A stretch of DNA of 64,000 nucleotides from Clostridiales bacterium. GTDB taxonomy: Bacteria; Bacillota; Clostridia; Peptostreptococcales; Anaerovoracaceae. The translations under genes and the position numbers were made by a program. Positions 55,229 through 64,000 of the stretch are shown piece after piece. Location of the stretch: NCBI GenBank assembly GCA_009911365.1, contig QXXF01000002.1:124001-188000 (forward strand), read 5' to 3'. The notes beneath the pieces were generated by a model, which ran no database searches, was not told where the DNA came from, and saw only the letters and a list, made by a program, of their open reading frames with translations. How positions within the stretch are numbered: position 1 is the first letter of the stretch; the number at the start of each line of letters is the position of its first letter.

Positions 55229-55980
55229 TCCTCCATATCATCCTTTTCTATCATCACGTAATCCTGAGGGCCTTCATCCTGGCAACCCAGATAAGACAAA
55301 TAAGCCTGCCGAATTTCCCTGTAATAAGTCTGGCTGATGGGGACGACCATGCCATTGGCAAAGAAAAACTTTCTCCCGATCAGCTTTCGCATCTGGGCGA
55401 TATTGACAACATAGCTGTTATGACAGCGCATGAAGCAGGGGCTTGTCCGGCTGATCACATCACTGAATTTTCCGTAAAATGTGCATCGCTGGGTAGGCGT
55501 GTACAGGTGAACTTTTCGTTTTTCTTTTTCAAAATAAAGGATCTGATCCATGGGGATTCGCTCGATTCCCTTTTTAGTGACAACTGCGAATTCCGTGACA
55601 CGCTTGTCCCGCAGATGTTTGGCAGCTCGCTCCACGGCTCGTCTCAAATGGTCTTTTCCCACAGGCTTTCGCAATGCATAAAGGTGTTCTACATCGTAAA
55701 ATTCCCAGCAGCGTTTATCCTCCGCAGAAAGGAACACTAGCTGCGCATCTAGAATCTGCTTTCCTAGCAGCAGGCTCTTTCTTTGGTCCTGGGTCAGATC
55801 TAGGAAAACAAGGTTTGTCTCGCCGCAATGTTCTCTGATCTGGCGTTCCAGTTCATCTGCTTCACAAAAAGACACGATGCCTGGCATCCATGTTTGCTCC
55901 GCTTTCATGATGTCTTGGACTTGTTGTTTCAATTCCCCTTGAAAGGCGATATCGTCATCACATACCCATATATTCCACAT
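55225..55980 (-). CDS. LytTR-family response regulator leading the surface operon
   Basis: 251 residues from ATG 55980 (GGGGAGGTG two bases upstream); the frame extends to 56061. Receiver-like domain begins WNIWVCDDDIAFQGE with LVFLDLT as phosphoacceptor region and LRKPVGK; the C-terminal half is LytTR (GIERIPMDQILYFEKEK, RCHNSYVVNI). No kinase gene adjoins. It is the first gene of the operon and may regulate it. Confidence 0.87.
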   Translation of the reverse strand: MWNIWVCDDDIAFQGELKQQVQDIMKAEQTWMPGIVSFCEADELERQIREHCGETNLVFLDLTQDQRKSLLLGKQILDAQLVFLSAEDKRCWEFYDVEHLYALRKPVGKDHLRRAVERAAKHLRDKRVTEFAVVTKKGIERIPMDQILYFEKEKRKVHLYTPTQRCTFYGKFSDVISRTSPCFMRCHNSYVVNIAQMRKLIGRKFFFANGMVVPISQTYYREIRQAYLSYLGCQDEGPQDYVMIEKDDMEE

Positions 55981-56099
55981 AGCACCTCCCCAGCAAGCAT
56001 ACCCGTCTGTTCCCTTCCTGCCCGCAGCAACAGCGGCTCGCAGGCGGTGTCCACATAACAAATAGCCTTCTTATAAATTTTGAATCTATAATTTACTTC

Positions 56100-56129
56100 A
56101 TTATACATATTATTAATACTTATTGTCAA
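56100..56129 (-). promoter_or_regulatory. SigmaA promoter of the surface operon
   Basis: Consensus TTGACA (56124-56129) and consensus TATAAT (56100-56105) on the minus strand, 18 bases apart. Transcription would start near 56093, about 110 bases before the LytTR gene. Confidence 0.87.
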
Positions 56130-56140
56130 TCAATATTGAT
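56129..56140. promoter_or_regulatory. Palindrome ATCAATATTGAT, candidate operator
   Basis: Perfect 12-bp palindrome touching the -35 of the surface operon and lying 66 bases before the divergent XRE gene. Position suits control of both directions by that XRE protein. Confidence 0.5.
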
Positions 56141-56205
56141 ACTGGCAATACATAGAATCTCTGCCTTAATGTATTAAAATGTTGTACGTATGGGGGATAT
56201 AATCA

Positions 56206-56514
56206 ATGTATGAGGATTACTTTTGTAGAAGATTGACAGAATTGAGATTAGAGAAAGGTGTATCTGCCAGGGACATGAGTTTGTCCTTAGGACAGAGCGA
56301 TTCTTACATTAACCGTATTGAAAACAAAAAAATGCTGCCATCTTTGACCGTATTTTTTTATATTTGTGATTTCTTTGGGATCACGCCAGCAGAGTTTTTT
56401 TGTGAAGACGAGAAGCTTTCTCTCCAAACAATACAGTTGATCCATGATTTAAAAAAGTTAGAACCGCAGAAACGAGAACATGTCGCTGCTATTGTAAAAG
56501 ACTTGAGCTGCTAA
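56206..56514 (+). CDS. XRE family transcriptional regulator
   Basis: 102 residues with a Cro/C1-type helix-turn-helix in the first 60 (LRLEKGVSARDMSLSLGQ, SYINRIENKKMLPS) and a helical tail (QLIHDLKKLEPQKREHV). GGGGGA lies eight bases upstream. Divergent from the surface operon; no membrane segment. Likely its local regulator. Confidence 0.85.
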   Translation: MYEDYFCRRLTELRLEKGVSARDMSLSLGQSDSYINRIENKKMLPSLTVFFYICDFFGITPAEFFCEDEKLSLQTIQLIHDLKKLEPQKREHVAAIVKDLSC

Positions 56515-56602
56515 GCAATAAAAGCTTCTGTCTGAAATGAGAGTTCGCAGATGATATAGATGGAATGATCCGCTGGAAATATGGCGGGCATGATTTTCTA
56601 TG

Positions 56603-56639
56603 AAAAAACGGCAAATAGAAAATCCGTTCCTATTTGCCG
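56603..56639 (-). terminator. Terminator of pduL
   Basis: CGGCAAATAG (56609-56618) pairs perfectly with CTATTTGCCG (56630-56639); TTTTTT follows on the minus strand. It can also stop the convergent XRE transcript (CTCGGGTTTT on plus). Confidence 0.9.
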
Positions 56640-56704
56640 CTCGGGTTTTAGTTTCCGTATGAACAGGGCCCTTTGTATCAGCCCTAGTCTATGCCTGCTG
56701 CTTC

Positions 56705-57277
56705 CTACTGGATGATTTCTGCAATCGTGTTCGGGCCACAGCCAGCTGCGTTGCCTTCATCTGTATCCAGGTGGATCTCTTTTTCGTGTTTTTCACCTGC
56801 CCGAACCAACACATTATCAAACACCAGGCCTCTCTCACCTTCGATCTTGATGCTTACCACGTCTTTGTCCTTCAAACCTGCTTCTTTTGCCTGCTCAGGG
56901 TTCAGATGAACGTGTCTCAAAGCGATCATCACACCATGATCCAGTTCGATTTCACCGCATGGCCCAATCAGCTTGCAACCAGGTGTTCCATCCAGCTTTC
57001 CGGATTCTCTCACTGGTGCTTTGATGCCAATGGCTCTTGCGTCTGTGGCAGCCAGTTCCACCTGTGTTTCCGGTCTTGCCGGTCCTAACACCCGGATGCC
57101 TTTGAGTGTGGCCTTTGGTCCTACGATGTCCACCTTTTCTTCACAGGCGAACTGCCCCGGCTGAACCAGATCCTTGGTCGGAGTCAGTTTGTGACCTTTT
57201 CCGAACAGGATTTCAATATCCTCTTCCTTCAGATGAAGGTGCTTGTTTGATAAACCGATTTGTACTTTGTAACCCAT
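56705..57277 (-). CDS. pduL: Phosphate propanoyl/acetyltransferase PduL
   Basis: 190 residues, the usual length of PduL, which interconverts acyl-CoA and acyl phosphate. Zinc-binding histidines are in SNKHLHL (His13, His15) and LRHVHLNPEQA; the two repeated barrels read VGPKATLKGIRVLGPARPET and VRAGEKHEKEIHLDTDEGNA. No N-terminal microcompartment-targeting peptide, so it is probably the cytosolic type used for acetyl phosphate and ATP formation. Single gene. Confidence 0.9.
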   Translation of the reverse strand: MGYKVQIGLSNKHLHLKEEDIEILFGKGHKLTPTKDLVQPGQFACEEKVDIVGPKATLKGIRVLGPARPETQVELAATDARAIGIKAPVRESGKLDGTPGCKLIGPCGEIELDHGVMIALRHVHLNPEQAKEAGLKDKDVVSIKIEGERGLVFDNVLVRAGEKHEKEIHLDTDEGNAAGCGPNTIAEIIQ

Positions 57278-57456
57278 TTTTATGTATCTCCTTTTTTTAT
57301 TATGCAGGAAATATCCGTTATGGCGTTTTCGAAATTATCAACAAATCCCGCTTTTACAAAAAATGATCAAGAAGCGGCTGTGTCGTATATCGAAAGCAGC
57401 TCTTTAGATATTCCCATGATAGCGATATCAACGCACCATTTGGTTGGCGTGCGTAA

Positions 57457-57984
57457 CTAGTCTTTCAGGAAACTGATATACGGCAGGTTCCTGTATTTCT
57501 GATCAAAGTCCAGGCCATATCCCACAATGAACTTATCCTCCACTTCAAATCCTATGTAATCCACCTTCACATCCGTTTTCCGTCCCGCTGGCTTGTCCAG
57601 TAAGGTGCAGATGCGGACGCTCTTTGTGTTCTTGCTTTCCAGATACTCTTTTAGCTTGCTCAATGTGATTCCGGAATCCACGATGTCCTCTACAATGATC
57701 ACATGCTTTCCTTCCACATCAGTGTCCAAATCCTTGTTGATCTTCACCACGCCAGACGTTTTCGTGGAAGCTCCGTAGCTGCTGGCAGCCATGAAGTCAA
57801 TGATCATGTCCAGATCTGTGTTCCTCATGATGTCACCCATCCACAGGACCGCGCCTCTGAGTATGCCTACCAGCACGATCTGCTCACCCTGATAATCTTC
57901 TGCGATCTGCAGGCCGATCTCCTTGGCTCTCTGCTGGATCTGCTCTCCGGTGATCATGATTGTTCCAACTGCGTCTTTTGCCAT
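57457..57984 (-). CDS. hpt: Hypoxanthine phosphoribosyltransferase
   Basis: 175 residues. The PRPP-binding loop reads VIIVEDIVDSGITL, and GILRGAVLWMGD and FVVGYG-like FIVGYGLDFDQKYRNLPYI match HPRT of Firmicutes. Salvages hypoxanthine and guanine to IMP and GMP. Head of the hpt-DUF1232 neighbourhood downstream of engB; starts only a few bases after the DUF1232 gene. Confidence 0.92.
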   Translation of the reverse strand: MAKDAVGTIMITGEQIQQRAKEIGLQIAEDYQGEQIVLVGILRGAVLWMGDIMRNTDLDMIIDFMAASSYGASTKTSGVVKINKDLDTDVEGKHVIIVEDIVDSGITLSKLKEYLESKNTKSVRICTLLDKPAGRKTDVKVDYIGFEVEDKFIVGYGLDFDQKYRNLPYISFLKD

Positions 57985-57989
57985 GTTCC

Positions 57990-58325
57990 TTACTCCTTGT
58001 TCTTATCTTTGTCCTTTACTTCATATTCTACATCATTTATCACTGTTTTTCCACGATATTTTTTGGAAAGATCCACCTTCTTATCCCCCAGCCAGTATTT
58101 GTCCAGCTCTTCCCGCAAATGCCACAAGATCCACAGCCACAAGATCAGGTCATCGATCCAGGCAATGGGAAACAGAATGGGCGGGATCAAATCAAATGGC
58201 AGAAACAAATAAATGATCCCTGCAATGATCAGCGCCTTTTTCCGCTTAGGTACAGATTTATCCTTCATCATAAAACGAATGGCTTTTATTCGTTTAAAGA
58301 TCACCTGAAAACCAAGAAATTGCAT
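57990..58325 (-). CDS. DUF1232 (YkvA-like) membrane protein
   Basis: 111 residues. Contains the DUF1232 signature YLFLPFDLIPPILFPIAWID with two short hydrophobic stretches and a charged C-terminus. ATG 58325 directly follows the engB stop (TAA then ATG), and GGAGG in the last engB codons serves as ribosome site. Function unknown. Confidence 0.8.
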   Translation of the reverse strand: MQFLGFQVIFKRIKAIRFMMKDKSVPKRKKALIIAGIIYLFLPFDLIPPILFPIAWIDDLILWLWILWHLREELDKYWLGDKKVDLSKKYRGKTVINDVEYEVKDKDKNKE

Positions 58326-58913
58326 TTAATCCTCCAACAGTGTTTCCATTTCTTCCAAAAGCTGTTCGTGCCCTGTTTTTTTCAGAGCGGACACAGGGAG
58401 CACTTTGTCATCTTCGGACAGCCGCAGAGACGTACGGATCTGGCGGATGGACTTTTGCATCTCGTTTCGGGACACTTTGTCCGCCTTTGTAGCCACTACA
58501 ACGCCATCCAGTCCAAAATAGCGCAAGTAATCATACATTTCTATATCCTTCTTTGACGGTGCGTGACGGATATCCACCAACTGAATGACCTTGATCAGTC
58601 CCTGGCGTTTTTCTAAATAAGTTTCCATCATGGGTCCCCAGGCAGCGGAAATGGACTTGGAAACCTTTGCGTACCCATATCCAGGCAGGTCAACGATGCG
58701 AAAAGCATCGTTGATCCGATAAAAATTAATGGTCCTGGTCTTTCCCGGGCTGCCGCTGACTTTAGCCAGCTTCTTCCGATTGGTCAAAAGGTTCAGCAGT
58801 GAGGACTTTCCTACGTTCGATCTGCCTGCGAAGGCGATTTCCTTGAGGTTATCCTCCGGATATTGATGCTCCTTTGCTGTGACAGCTTCCAGTTCTGCTT
58901 TTTTTATAATCAT
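58326..58913 (-). CDS. engB: Ribosome biogenesis GTP-binding protein EngB/YsxC
   Basis: 195 residues with G1 GRSNVGKS (30-37), G3 DLPGYGY and G4 TKADK. Essential GTPase for 50S subunit assembly. Overlaps lon by four bases, as in many Clostridia. Confidence 0.93.
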   Translation of the reverse strand: MIIKKAELEAVTAKEHQYPEDNLKEIAFAGRSNVGKSSLLNLLTNRKKLAKVSGSPGKTRTINFYRINDAFRIVDLPGYGYAKVSKSISAAWGPMMETYLEKRQGLIKVIQLVDIRHAPSKKDIEMYDYLRYFGLDGVVVATKADKVSRNEMQKSIRQIRTSLRLSEDDKVLPVSALKKTGHEQLLEEMETLLED

Positions 58914-61297
58914 TTTTCATCCTTTACAAGGGCTTGCGCCAAAGCATCGTCCACTGTGTGGAGCAGAACGAATTCCATTTGCCTGCGTACGTTCTTTGGA
59001 ATATCTTCGATATCTTTTTCATTGTCAGCTGGCAACAAGACTTTTTCGATGCCAGCTCGGTGAGCTGCTAGGACTTTTTCCCGAATACCGCCTACTGGCA
59101 GCACTTTGCCCCGAAGGGTGATCTCTCCAGTCATGGCAATGTCTTTTCTCACCGACGTTCCTGTCAGGGTGGATATAATAGCTGTACACATGGTCACGCC
59201 CGCAGATGGGCCGTCCTTTGGCACCGCACCTTCTGGGATATGGATATGCAGATCCTGCTCTTTATAAAAGTCCGGATCAATTTTCAGCCTGTCCGCAATA
59301 GATCGGATATAGCTGATGCCTGCTTTGGCACTTTCCTGCATGACTTCTCCCAGCTGCCCTGTGAGAACCAACTTGCCGCTTCCCGGCACTACAGTGGTTT
59401 CAATGAACAAGGTGTCGCCGCCTACAATGGTCCAGGCCAGCCCTGTGGTCACGCCGATCTCCGCTTCGCCGCTGATAATATCATAGCGATAACGTTTTTT
59501 GCCTAAATAATTTTCCAGATTTTTTTCTGTGATGCGGAATTCGCTTTTTTTGCCGCCCACGATGTTCCTGGCTACTTTCCGGCACACATTAGCGATCTCC
59601 CGCTCCAGGTTGCGGACACCTGACTCTCTGGTATAGTAATTGATTAAATCACGCAAAGATTTCTCTGAAAAACGGATATTTGGCTCTTTCAGCCCATGTT
59701 CCTTCACCTTCTTTGGGATCAGGTAATCCTGTGCGATCTTTATTTTATCTTCTTCTGTGTAGCCACTGACATTGATGACTTCCATCCTATCTAGCAGCGG
59801 CCTTGGAATGGTATCCGTAGTGTTTGCCGTGGTGATGAACATGACTTTTGACAAGTCGAATGGAACCTCCAGATAGTGATCCGTGAACTCTTTATTCTGT
59901 TCAGGATCCAGCACTTCCAATAGCGCTGAGGCTGGGTCGCCTTTAAAGTCAGCTCCGATCTTATCCACCTCATCAAAGAGGAACACTGGATTTTTCGTGC
60001 CGCATTCTTTGATGGAAGTGATAATGCGTCCTGGGATGGCTCCAATATAAGTCCGTCTGTGACCTCTGATCTCCGCTTCGTCCCGAACGCCGCCAAGGGA
60101 CATTCTCACAAAGTCTCTGTTAACGGCTCTGGCCACGGATTTGGCGATAGAAGTTTTGCCCACTCCCGGAGGCCCTACCAGGCACAGGATCGGTCCTTTC
60201 ATGCTCTTGGAAAGGTGAATGACAGCCAAATATTCCAGCACTCGCTCTTTTACCTTTTCCAATCCATGATGATCTTCGTTCAGTATTTTTTCCGCTTTGG
60301 TAAGGTCGATATTACCCTTTTTCTCTTTGCGCCACGGCAGTCCGACAATGGTTTCAATATAGGTCCTGCTTACGGAGGCTTCCGCGCTAGAAGGCTGCAT
60401 CCTGCCAAAGCGCTTGATTTCCTTTTCCACCTTGTCTCGGATCTTTTTGTCCAATTTTAATTTTTCCAGCTGCTGCATCCAGTCTTCGATCTCGTCTTCC
60501 ACGTCTTCACTGATCCCCAGCTCTTCTTGGATGGCCCGCATCTGCTCCCGCAGATAATATTCACGCTGGTTTTTGTTCAGCTGGGTCTTAACTTTTGTGG
60601 TGATATCCTGCTCAATATTGAGGATCTCGATCTCTCGGACAAGAAATTCATTTACTTTTTCCAATCGCTGATCAATGTTAATGGTTTCAAGCAGCGTTTG
60701 CTTGTCCTCCAGCTTGATATCCAGATGAGAACCGATCAGATCCGCGAACCTGCCCGGTTCTTCGATCCCAGCCACAGTAGGCAGAATCTCAGGCGCCAAC
60801 TTTTGATTGACGGACAGATATTCGTCGAAACTATTGAGCGTAGTCCGCATCAGAGCCTCTGTCTTAGGCGACAGTTCTTCCGGCACTTCATCCTCGATCT
60901 TTGTGACTGCGCACTTGAAATAAGGCACTTCGGAAATGACCTCATCAATGTGACCCCTGCATACGCCTTCTACCAGCACGCGAATAGAATCCCCCGGCAG
61001 CTTGAGCATTTGTTTGATCTTGCCGACGGTCCCGATATGGTAAAAATCTTCCGACGTAGGAAGATCCGTGTTTTCGTCTTTCTGAGCAGAGAGAAAAATG
61101 TACTGGTTCTGCACCATGGCCTTTTCCAAGGCATTGATGGATTTCTCCCTCCCAATATCAAAATGAAGCACCATGTTGGGAAAAACCGTCAGACCCCGCA
61201 GAGGGATCATGGGCAGAGACAATACGGTTTCGACTTCGATCTCAGTTTCTGCCTGTTCTTCCTGGTCTACTTCAGTCCTATTGTTTTCGTCTGTCAT
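58910..61297 (-). CDS. lon: ATP-dependent protease Lon
   Basis: 795 residues: N-terminal LAN domain ([15 protein letters not shown]), coiled linker, AAA+ core with GPPGVGKTS and FLFDEVDKI, and Ser-Lys protease domain with PKDGPSAGV (Ser nucleophile) and the Lys in [13 protein letters not shown]. Degrades misfolded and regulatory proteins. Standard order with clpX upstream. Confidence 0.95.
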   Translation of the reverse strand: MTDENNRTEVDQEEQAETEIEVETVLSLPMIPLRGLTVFPNMVLHFDIGREKSINALEKAMVQNQYIFLSAQKDENTDLPTSEDFYHIGTVGKIKQMLKLPGDSIRVLVEGVCRGHIDEVISEVPYFKCAVTKIEDEVPEELSPKTEALMRTTLNSFDEYLSVNQKLAPEILPTVAGIEEPGRFADLIGSHLDIKLEDKQTLLETINIDQRLEKVNEFLVREIEILNIEQDITTKVKTQLNKNQREYYLREQMRAIQEELGISEDVEDEIEDWMQQLEKLKLDKKIRDKVEKEIKRFGRMQPSSAEASVSRTYIETIVGLPWRKEKKGNIDLTKAEKILNEDHHGLEKVKERVLEYLAVIHLSKSMKGPILCLVGPPGVGKTSIAKSVARAVNRDFVRMSLGGVRDEAEIRGHRRTYIGAIPGRIITSIKECGTKNPVFLFDEVDKIGADFKGDPASALLEVLDPEQNKEFTDHYLEVPFDLSKVMFITTANTTDTIPRPLLDRMEVINVSGYTEEDKIKIAQDYLIPKKVKEHGLKEPNIRFSEKSLRDLINYYTRESGVRNLEREIANVCRKVARNIVGGKKSEFRITEKNLENYLGKKRYRYDIISGEAEIGVTTGLAWTIVGGDTLFIETTVVPGSGKLVLTGQLGEVMQESAKAGISYIRSIADRLKIDPDFYKEQDLHIHIPEGAVPKDGPSAGVTMCTAIISTLTGTSVRKDIAMTGEITLRGKVLPVGGIREKVLAAHRAGIEKVLLPADNEKDIEDIPKNVRRQMEFVLLHTVDDALAQALVKDEK

Positions 61298-61342
61298 ACT
61301 TATTCCTCCATACAGTTAAGGTTGCGTTCATAGATTCAATAA

Positions 61343-61370
61343 CAGGGCGACTTGTCACAAGCCGCCCCTG
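61343..61370 (-). terminator. Hairpin after clpX
   Basis: CAGGGCGACTTGT and ACAAGCCGCCCCTG face each other between clpX and lon with few mismatches; the T-run on the minus strand is poor, so readthrough into lon is likely. Confidence 0.5.
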
Positions 61371-61373
61371 CCG

Positions 61374-62648
61374 TTATGCCGTTTCATCGTGCGCCTTTGC
61401 TTTGCTCTGATCTACCAGCAACAGTTCCGGCTCGATTTCCTTATCTATTGTTTCCCTGGTGATGATGCATTTTTGCACGTCTTCCCTGGATGGGATCTCG
61501 TACATGATATCTGTCATGGCAGATTCCAGGATGCCTCGCAGGCCTCTTGCTCCTGTCTTTCTTTCCAGAGCTTTTTCCGCAATGCGGGCAATGGCGTCTT
61601 CCTGGATTTCCAGTTCCACGTCATCCATGGCAAACAGCTTTTTATACTGTTTGAGCAGTGCGTTCTTTGGCTCTGTGATGATCTGGATCAATGCATCCTT
61701 TGAAAGTTCTTCCAGAGTCACGATCACCGGCAGCCGCCCGATAAATTCCGGGATCAATCCGTATTTCAAAAGGTCTTCCGGCTGGATGTGCTTTAAGATT
61801 TCCGACGCCTCGACTTTTGTGTCTCGGATCTCTGAATTAAAGCCAATGGTTTTTTCTCCCATTCTGCGCTGGATCACTTTGTCCAGCCCATCAAAAGCTC
61901 CACCGCAGATAAACAGCACATTGCTGGTGTCAAACTGTAGGAACTCCTGATGCGGATGTTTTCTTCCTCCCTGAGGCGGTACGCTGGCGATGGTGCCTTC
62001 CAAAATCTTCAAAAGAGCCTGCTGCACGCCTTCTCCGCTTACGTCTCTTGTGATCGAAGGGTTATCGGATTTTCTGGCGATCTTGTCGATCTCATCCACA
62101 TAGATGATTCCCTTCTGCGCTTTTTCTATGTCATAATCTGCTGCCTGTATCAGCTTTAGCAGAATGTTTTCCACGTCTTCTCCCACATAGCCAGCCTCTG
62201 TCAGTGCTGTTGCGTCCGCGATAGCAAAAGGCACGTTGAGGATCCTTGCCAGTGTCTGGGCCAAAAGCGTTTTGCCTGAACCTGTCGGCCCAATCATAAC
62301 GATATTGCTCTTCTGCAGCTCCACATCGTCACTCGCCAGGTTTGTGTTGTTGATTCGTTTATAGTGGTTGTAAACCGCCACTGCCAGGGCTTTTTTAGCC
62401 GGGTCCTGTCCGATCACGTAATCGCTCAGGATCTCTGAGATCTCCTTTGGCTTTGGCAGCCTGTAACTGCCGCCCTGAGGCCCGCGCCGTTCGCTGGCCC
62501 GCTCTTCATCCGCAATGATGTCCTGGCAAAGACCCACGCATTCATTGCAGATGTATACTCCTGATCCGCTGATGAGCCTTTTGACCTGGCTCTGCGGCTT
62601 CCCACAAAAGGAGCATTTCAGTTCTCTGTTCTCATCATATTTTGCCAT
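61374..62648 (-). CDS. clpX: ATP-dependent Clp protease ATP-binding subunit ClpX
   Basis: 424 residues. Zinc-binding domain with Cys12, 15, 34 and 37; Walker A GPTGSGKT (120-127), Walker [11 protein letters not shown], sensor region and the IGF loop (KTIGFNS) that docks on ClpP. Unfolds substrates for ClpP. Starts 16 bases after clpP. Confidence 0.95.
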   Translation of the reverse strand: MAKYDENRELKCSFCGKPQSQVKRLISGSGVYICNECVGLCQDIIADEERASERRGPQGGSYRLPKPKEISEILSDYVIGQDPAKKALAVAVYNHYKRINNTNLASDDVELQKSNIVMIGPTGSGKTLLAQTLARILNVPFAIADATALTEAGYVGEDVENILLKLIQAADYDIEKAQKGIIYVDEIDKIARKSDNPSITRDVSGEGVQQALLKILEGTIASVPPQGGRKHPHQEFLQFDTSNVLFICGGAFDGLDKVIQRRMGEKTIGFNSEIRDTKVEASEILKHIQPEDLLKYGLIPEFIGRLPVIVTLEELSKDALIQIITEPKNALLKQYKKLFAMDDVELEIQEDAIARIAEKALERKTGARGLRGILESAMTDIMYEIPSREDVQKCIITRETIDKEIEPELLLVDQSKAKAHDETA

Positions 62649-62664
62649 GAATAACCCCCTGTTG

Positions 62665-63246
62665 TTATCTGAACGCCGATACTTTGTCTACCAGGCCGTA
62701 AGCCACGGCTTCGTCTGCGCTCATAAAATTGTCTCGATCCGTATCCTGTTCAATGCGGTCAAGCGGCTGACCCGTGTTTTCACTGAGGATACGATTTAGT
62801 TTTTCCCTCGTCTTCAAGATCCATTCCGCATGGATCTTGATATCCTCAGCCTGACCTTGCACCCCACCCAGCGGTTGGTGGATCATGATCTCCGCGTTTG
62901 GCAACGCGTACCGTTTTCCCTTTTTGCCTGCTGAAAGCAGGAACGCACCCATACTGGCAGCCAAGCCAATGCATGTAGTGGAAACGTCCGGTTTGATATA
63001 CTGCATGGTGTCATAAATAGCCATGCCTGCGGTAACCGACCCTCCTGGGCTGTTGATATAGATGCAGATGTCTTTTTCTGGATCTTCCGCCTCGAGGAAT
63101 AAAAGCTGAGCCACTACCAGGCTGGCAAGATGCTCATCAATCTGCTCTCCTATGAATATGATCCGATCCTTCAGCAATCTGGAATAAATGTCATAGGAAC
63201 GTTCTCCCCTGCTCGTCTGTTCAATCACATAAGGAACTAATGCCAT
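62665..63246 (-). CDS. clpP: ATP-dependent Clp protease proteolytic subunit ClpP
   Basis: 193 residues with catalytic Ser98 (GLAASMGAF), His123 (MIHQPLGG) and Asp172. Barrel-forming serine protease partner of ClpX. Normal length. Confidence 0.95.
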   Translation of the reverse strand: MALVPYVIEQTSRGERSYDIYSRLLKDRIIFIGEQIDEHLASLVVAQLLFLEAEDPEKDICIYINSPGGSVTAGMAIYDTMQYIKPDVSTTCIGLAASMGAFLLSAGKKGKRYALPNAEIMIHQPLGGVQGQAEDIKIHAEWILKTREKLNRILSENTGQPLDRIEQDTDRDNFMSADEAVAYGLVDKVSAFR

Positions 63247-63273
63247 TGCGTAAAATCCTCTCTTTCTTCCTAA

Positions 63274-63323
63274 TCATAATGGGCGGAACGATCCGCGCCC
63301 GGACGTTCCCTCTCCCATTATGA
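63274..63323 (-). terminator. Long hairpin between tig and clpP
   Basis: TCATAATGGG (63274-63283) pairs with CCCATTATGA (63314-63323), with GGAACG and CGTTCC pairing inside. No T-run of note; may be a processing or attenuation site between the two genes. Confidence 0.45.
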
Positions 63324-63356
63324 GTATTCACTGTTTTTCTGTGATTCAAACGTTGA

Positions 63357-64000
63357 TTATTTGATCACAGCCTGCTCAAACATAAAGTCAACAGCTTTTC
63401 TGACCCGAATGTCGTTTTGAATAAAGCCGATGCTTTCTGTGCCCAGCATTTCTCTGATCTTATCAGCGTCCATTTTGTACTGAATGGCCATGAGCTCAAA
63501 CTCTTTGTCCAGATCTTCATCAGAAGCTTTGATGTCTTCCTGATCAGCTACTGCGCTGACGATCATTCTTGTCTTTACTTTCTTGTGAGCTTCTTCTCTC
63601 AGTTCTTCTCTGAATTCTTCCGGCTTTCTGTTCAGATACTGGAAGTACTGTTCCAGGTTCATGCCCTGTCTTTGCAGCTGCTGGTCGAATTCGTTCATCA
63701 TGTTTGTCACTTCATCGTTGACCATCACCTCTGGAACGTCAATGTCATTGGCGTTAAACACGCTTTCCAGCACAGCGTTCTTCATCTGGTTTTCCGCCTT
63801 GGCAGCCGCGGCTTTTTTCAGGTTTTCTTCTGTATCCTTCTTCAACTCTTCCAAGGTGTCGTACTCACTGACATCCTTCGCAAACTCATCGTTCAGCTCA
63901 GGCAGTTCTTCTTCCTTGATCTCATGTACCTTACACTTGAACACAGCTTCTTTGCCTGCCAGATCCTCGGAATGGTATTCTTCTGGGAAGGTGACTGTCA
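63357..64000 (-). CDS. tig: Trigger factor, C-terminal two-thirds (cut by window edge)
   Basis: The frame is open to the window end; the first visible residues TVTFPEEYHSEDLAGKEAVF belong to the FKBP-type domain and are followed by the helical chaperone domain (LPELNDEFAKDVSEYDTLEE, MNLEQYFQYLNRKPEEF). Ribosome-bound chaperone. Order tig-clpP-clpX-lon is the standard Firmicute arrangement. Confidence 0.93.
   Translation of the reverse strand, partial: TVTFPEEYHSEDLAGKEAVFKCKVHEIKEEELPELNDEFAKDVSEYDTLEELKKDTEENLKKAAAAKAENQMKNAVLESVFNANDIDVPEVMVNDEVTNMMNEFDQQLQRQGMNLEQYFQYLNRKPEEFREELREEAHKKVKTRMIVSAVADQEDIKASDEDLDKEFELMAIQYKMDADKIREMLGTESIGFIQNDIRVRKAVDFMFEQAVIK

Overview
The window looks like the chromosome of an anaerobic, probably gut-dwelling Firmicute of the class Clostridia. 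Pointers are the tig-clpP-clpX-lon-engB order, strong GGAGG ribosome sites on nearly every gene, GHKL/LytTR two-component systems and Tn1549/Tn4451-like conjugative debris. The genus cannot be fixed from the sequence. Most genes lie on the minus strand.

Positions 1-18.5 kb form a catabolic locus. A minus-strand operon runs eda (KDPG aldolase) - kdgK-like kinase - aminotransferase - M20 carbamoylase/amidohydrolase - hydantoin-racemase-like protein - dihydropyrimidinase/hydantoinase - MATE exporter - sigma54 activator. The activator is followed by a terminator and then by a near-perfect -24/-12 promoter that drives dppBCDF and a TTG-started amidohydrolase cut by the window edge. The enzymes can be read as a chain: ring opening, decarbamoylation, transamination, phosphorylation, retro-aldol cleavage. 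Two LuxR-type regulators, a broken AAA ATPase and a secreted amidohydrolase lipoprotein lie beside it.

Positions 18.7-26.5 kb hold a small coiled-coil protein, an AgrC/AgrA-like GHKL/LytTR pair, a VanR-VanS-like pair with a membrane protein and a VanY-like D,D-carboxypeptidase, and an AEC-family transporter.

Positions 26.7-44.6 kb are accessory DNA. A type III restriction-modification system comes first; its mod gene is frameshifted in a TA tract just before the DPPY motif. Next to it are relics of a divergent PadR/MATE pair. The MATE gene is split by an outer element of about 12 kb (32.4-44.44 kb) with imperfect inverted ends. That element's own tnpV gene is split by an inner element of 7.7 kb, flanked by the 10-bp repeat TTAAGTAATC; joining the repeats restores tnpV exactly in frame. 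The inner element carries an intact ABC exporter with its two-component system and two copies of a putative regulator box. The recombinase and relaxase genes of both elements are broken.

Positions 44.6-56.5 kb form a cell-surface locus: an M14 carboxypeptidase, then an operon led by a LytTR regulator with a strong promoter. The operon encodes a Wzy_C/O-antigen-ligase-like membrane protein with a TPR-like tail, two large paralogous secreted proteins, and a leucine-rich-repeat/Ig-like protein interrupted by one in-frame TGA. A divergent XRE regulator sits upstream.

Positions 56.7-64 kb are core genome: pduL, hpt, a DUF1232 protein, engB, lon, clpX, clpP and the end of tig, all on the minus strand. 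No rRNA, tRNA or CRISPR array was recognised by eye.
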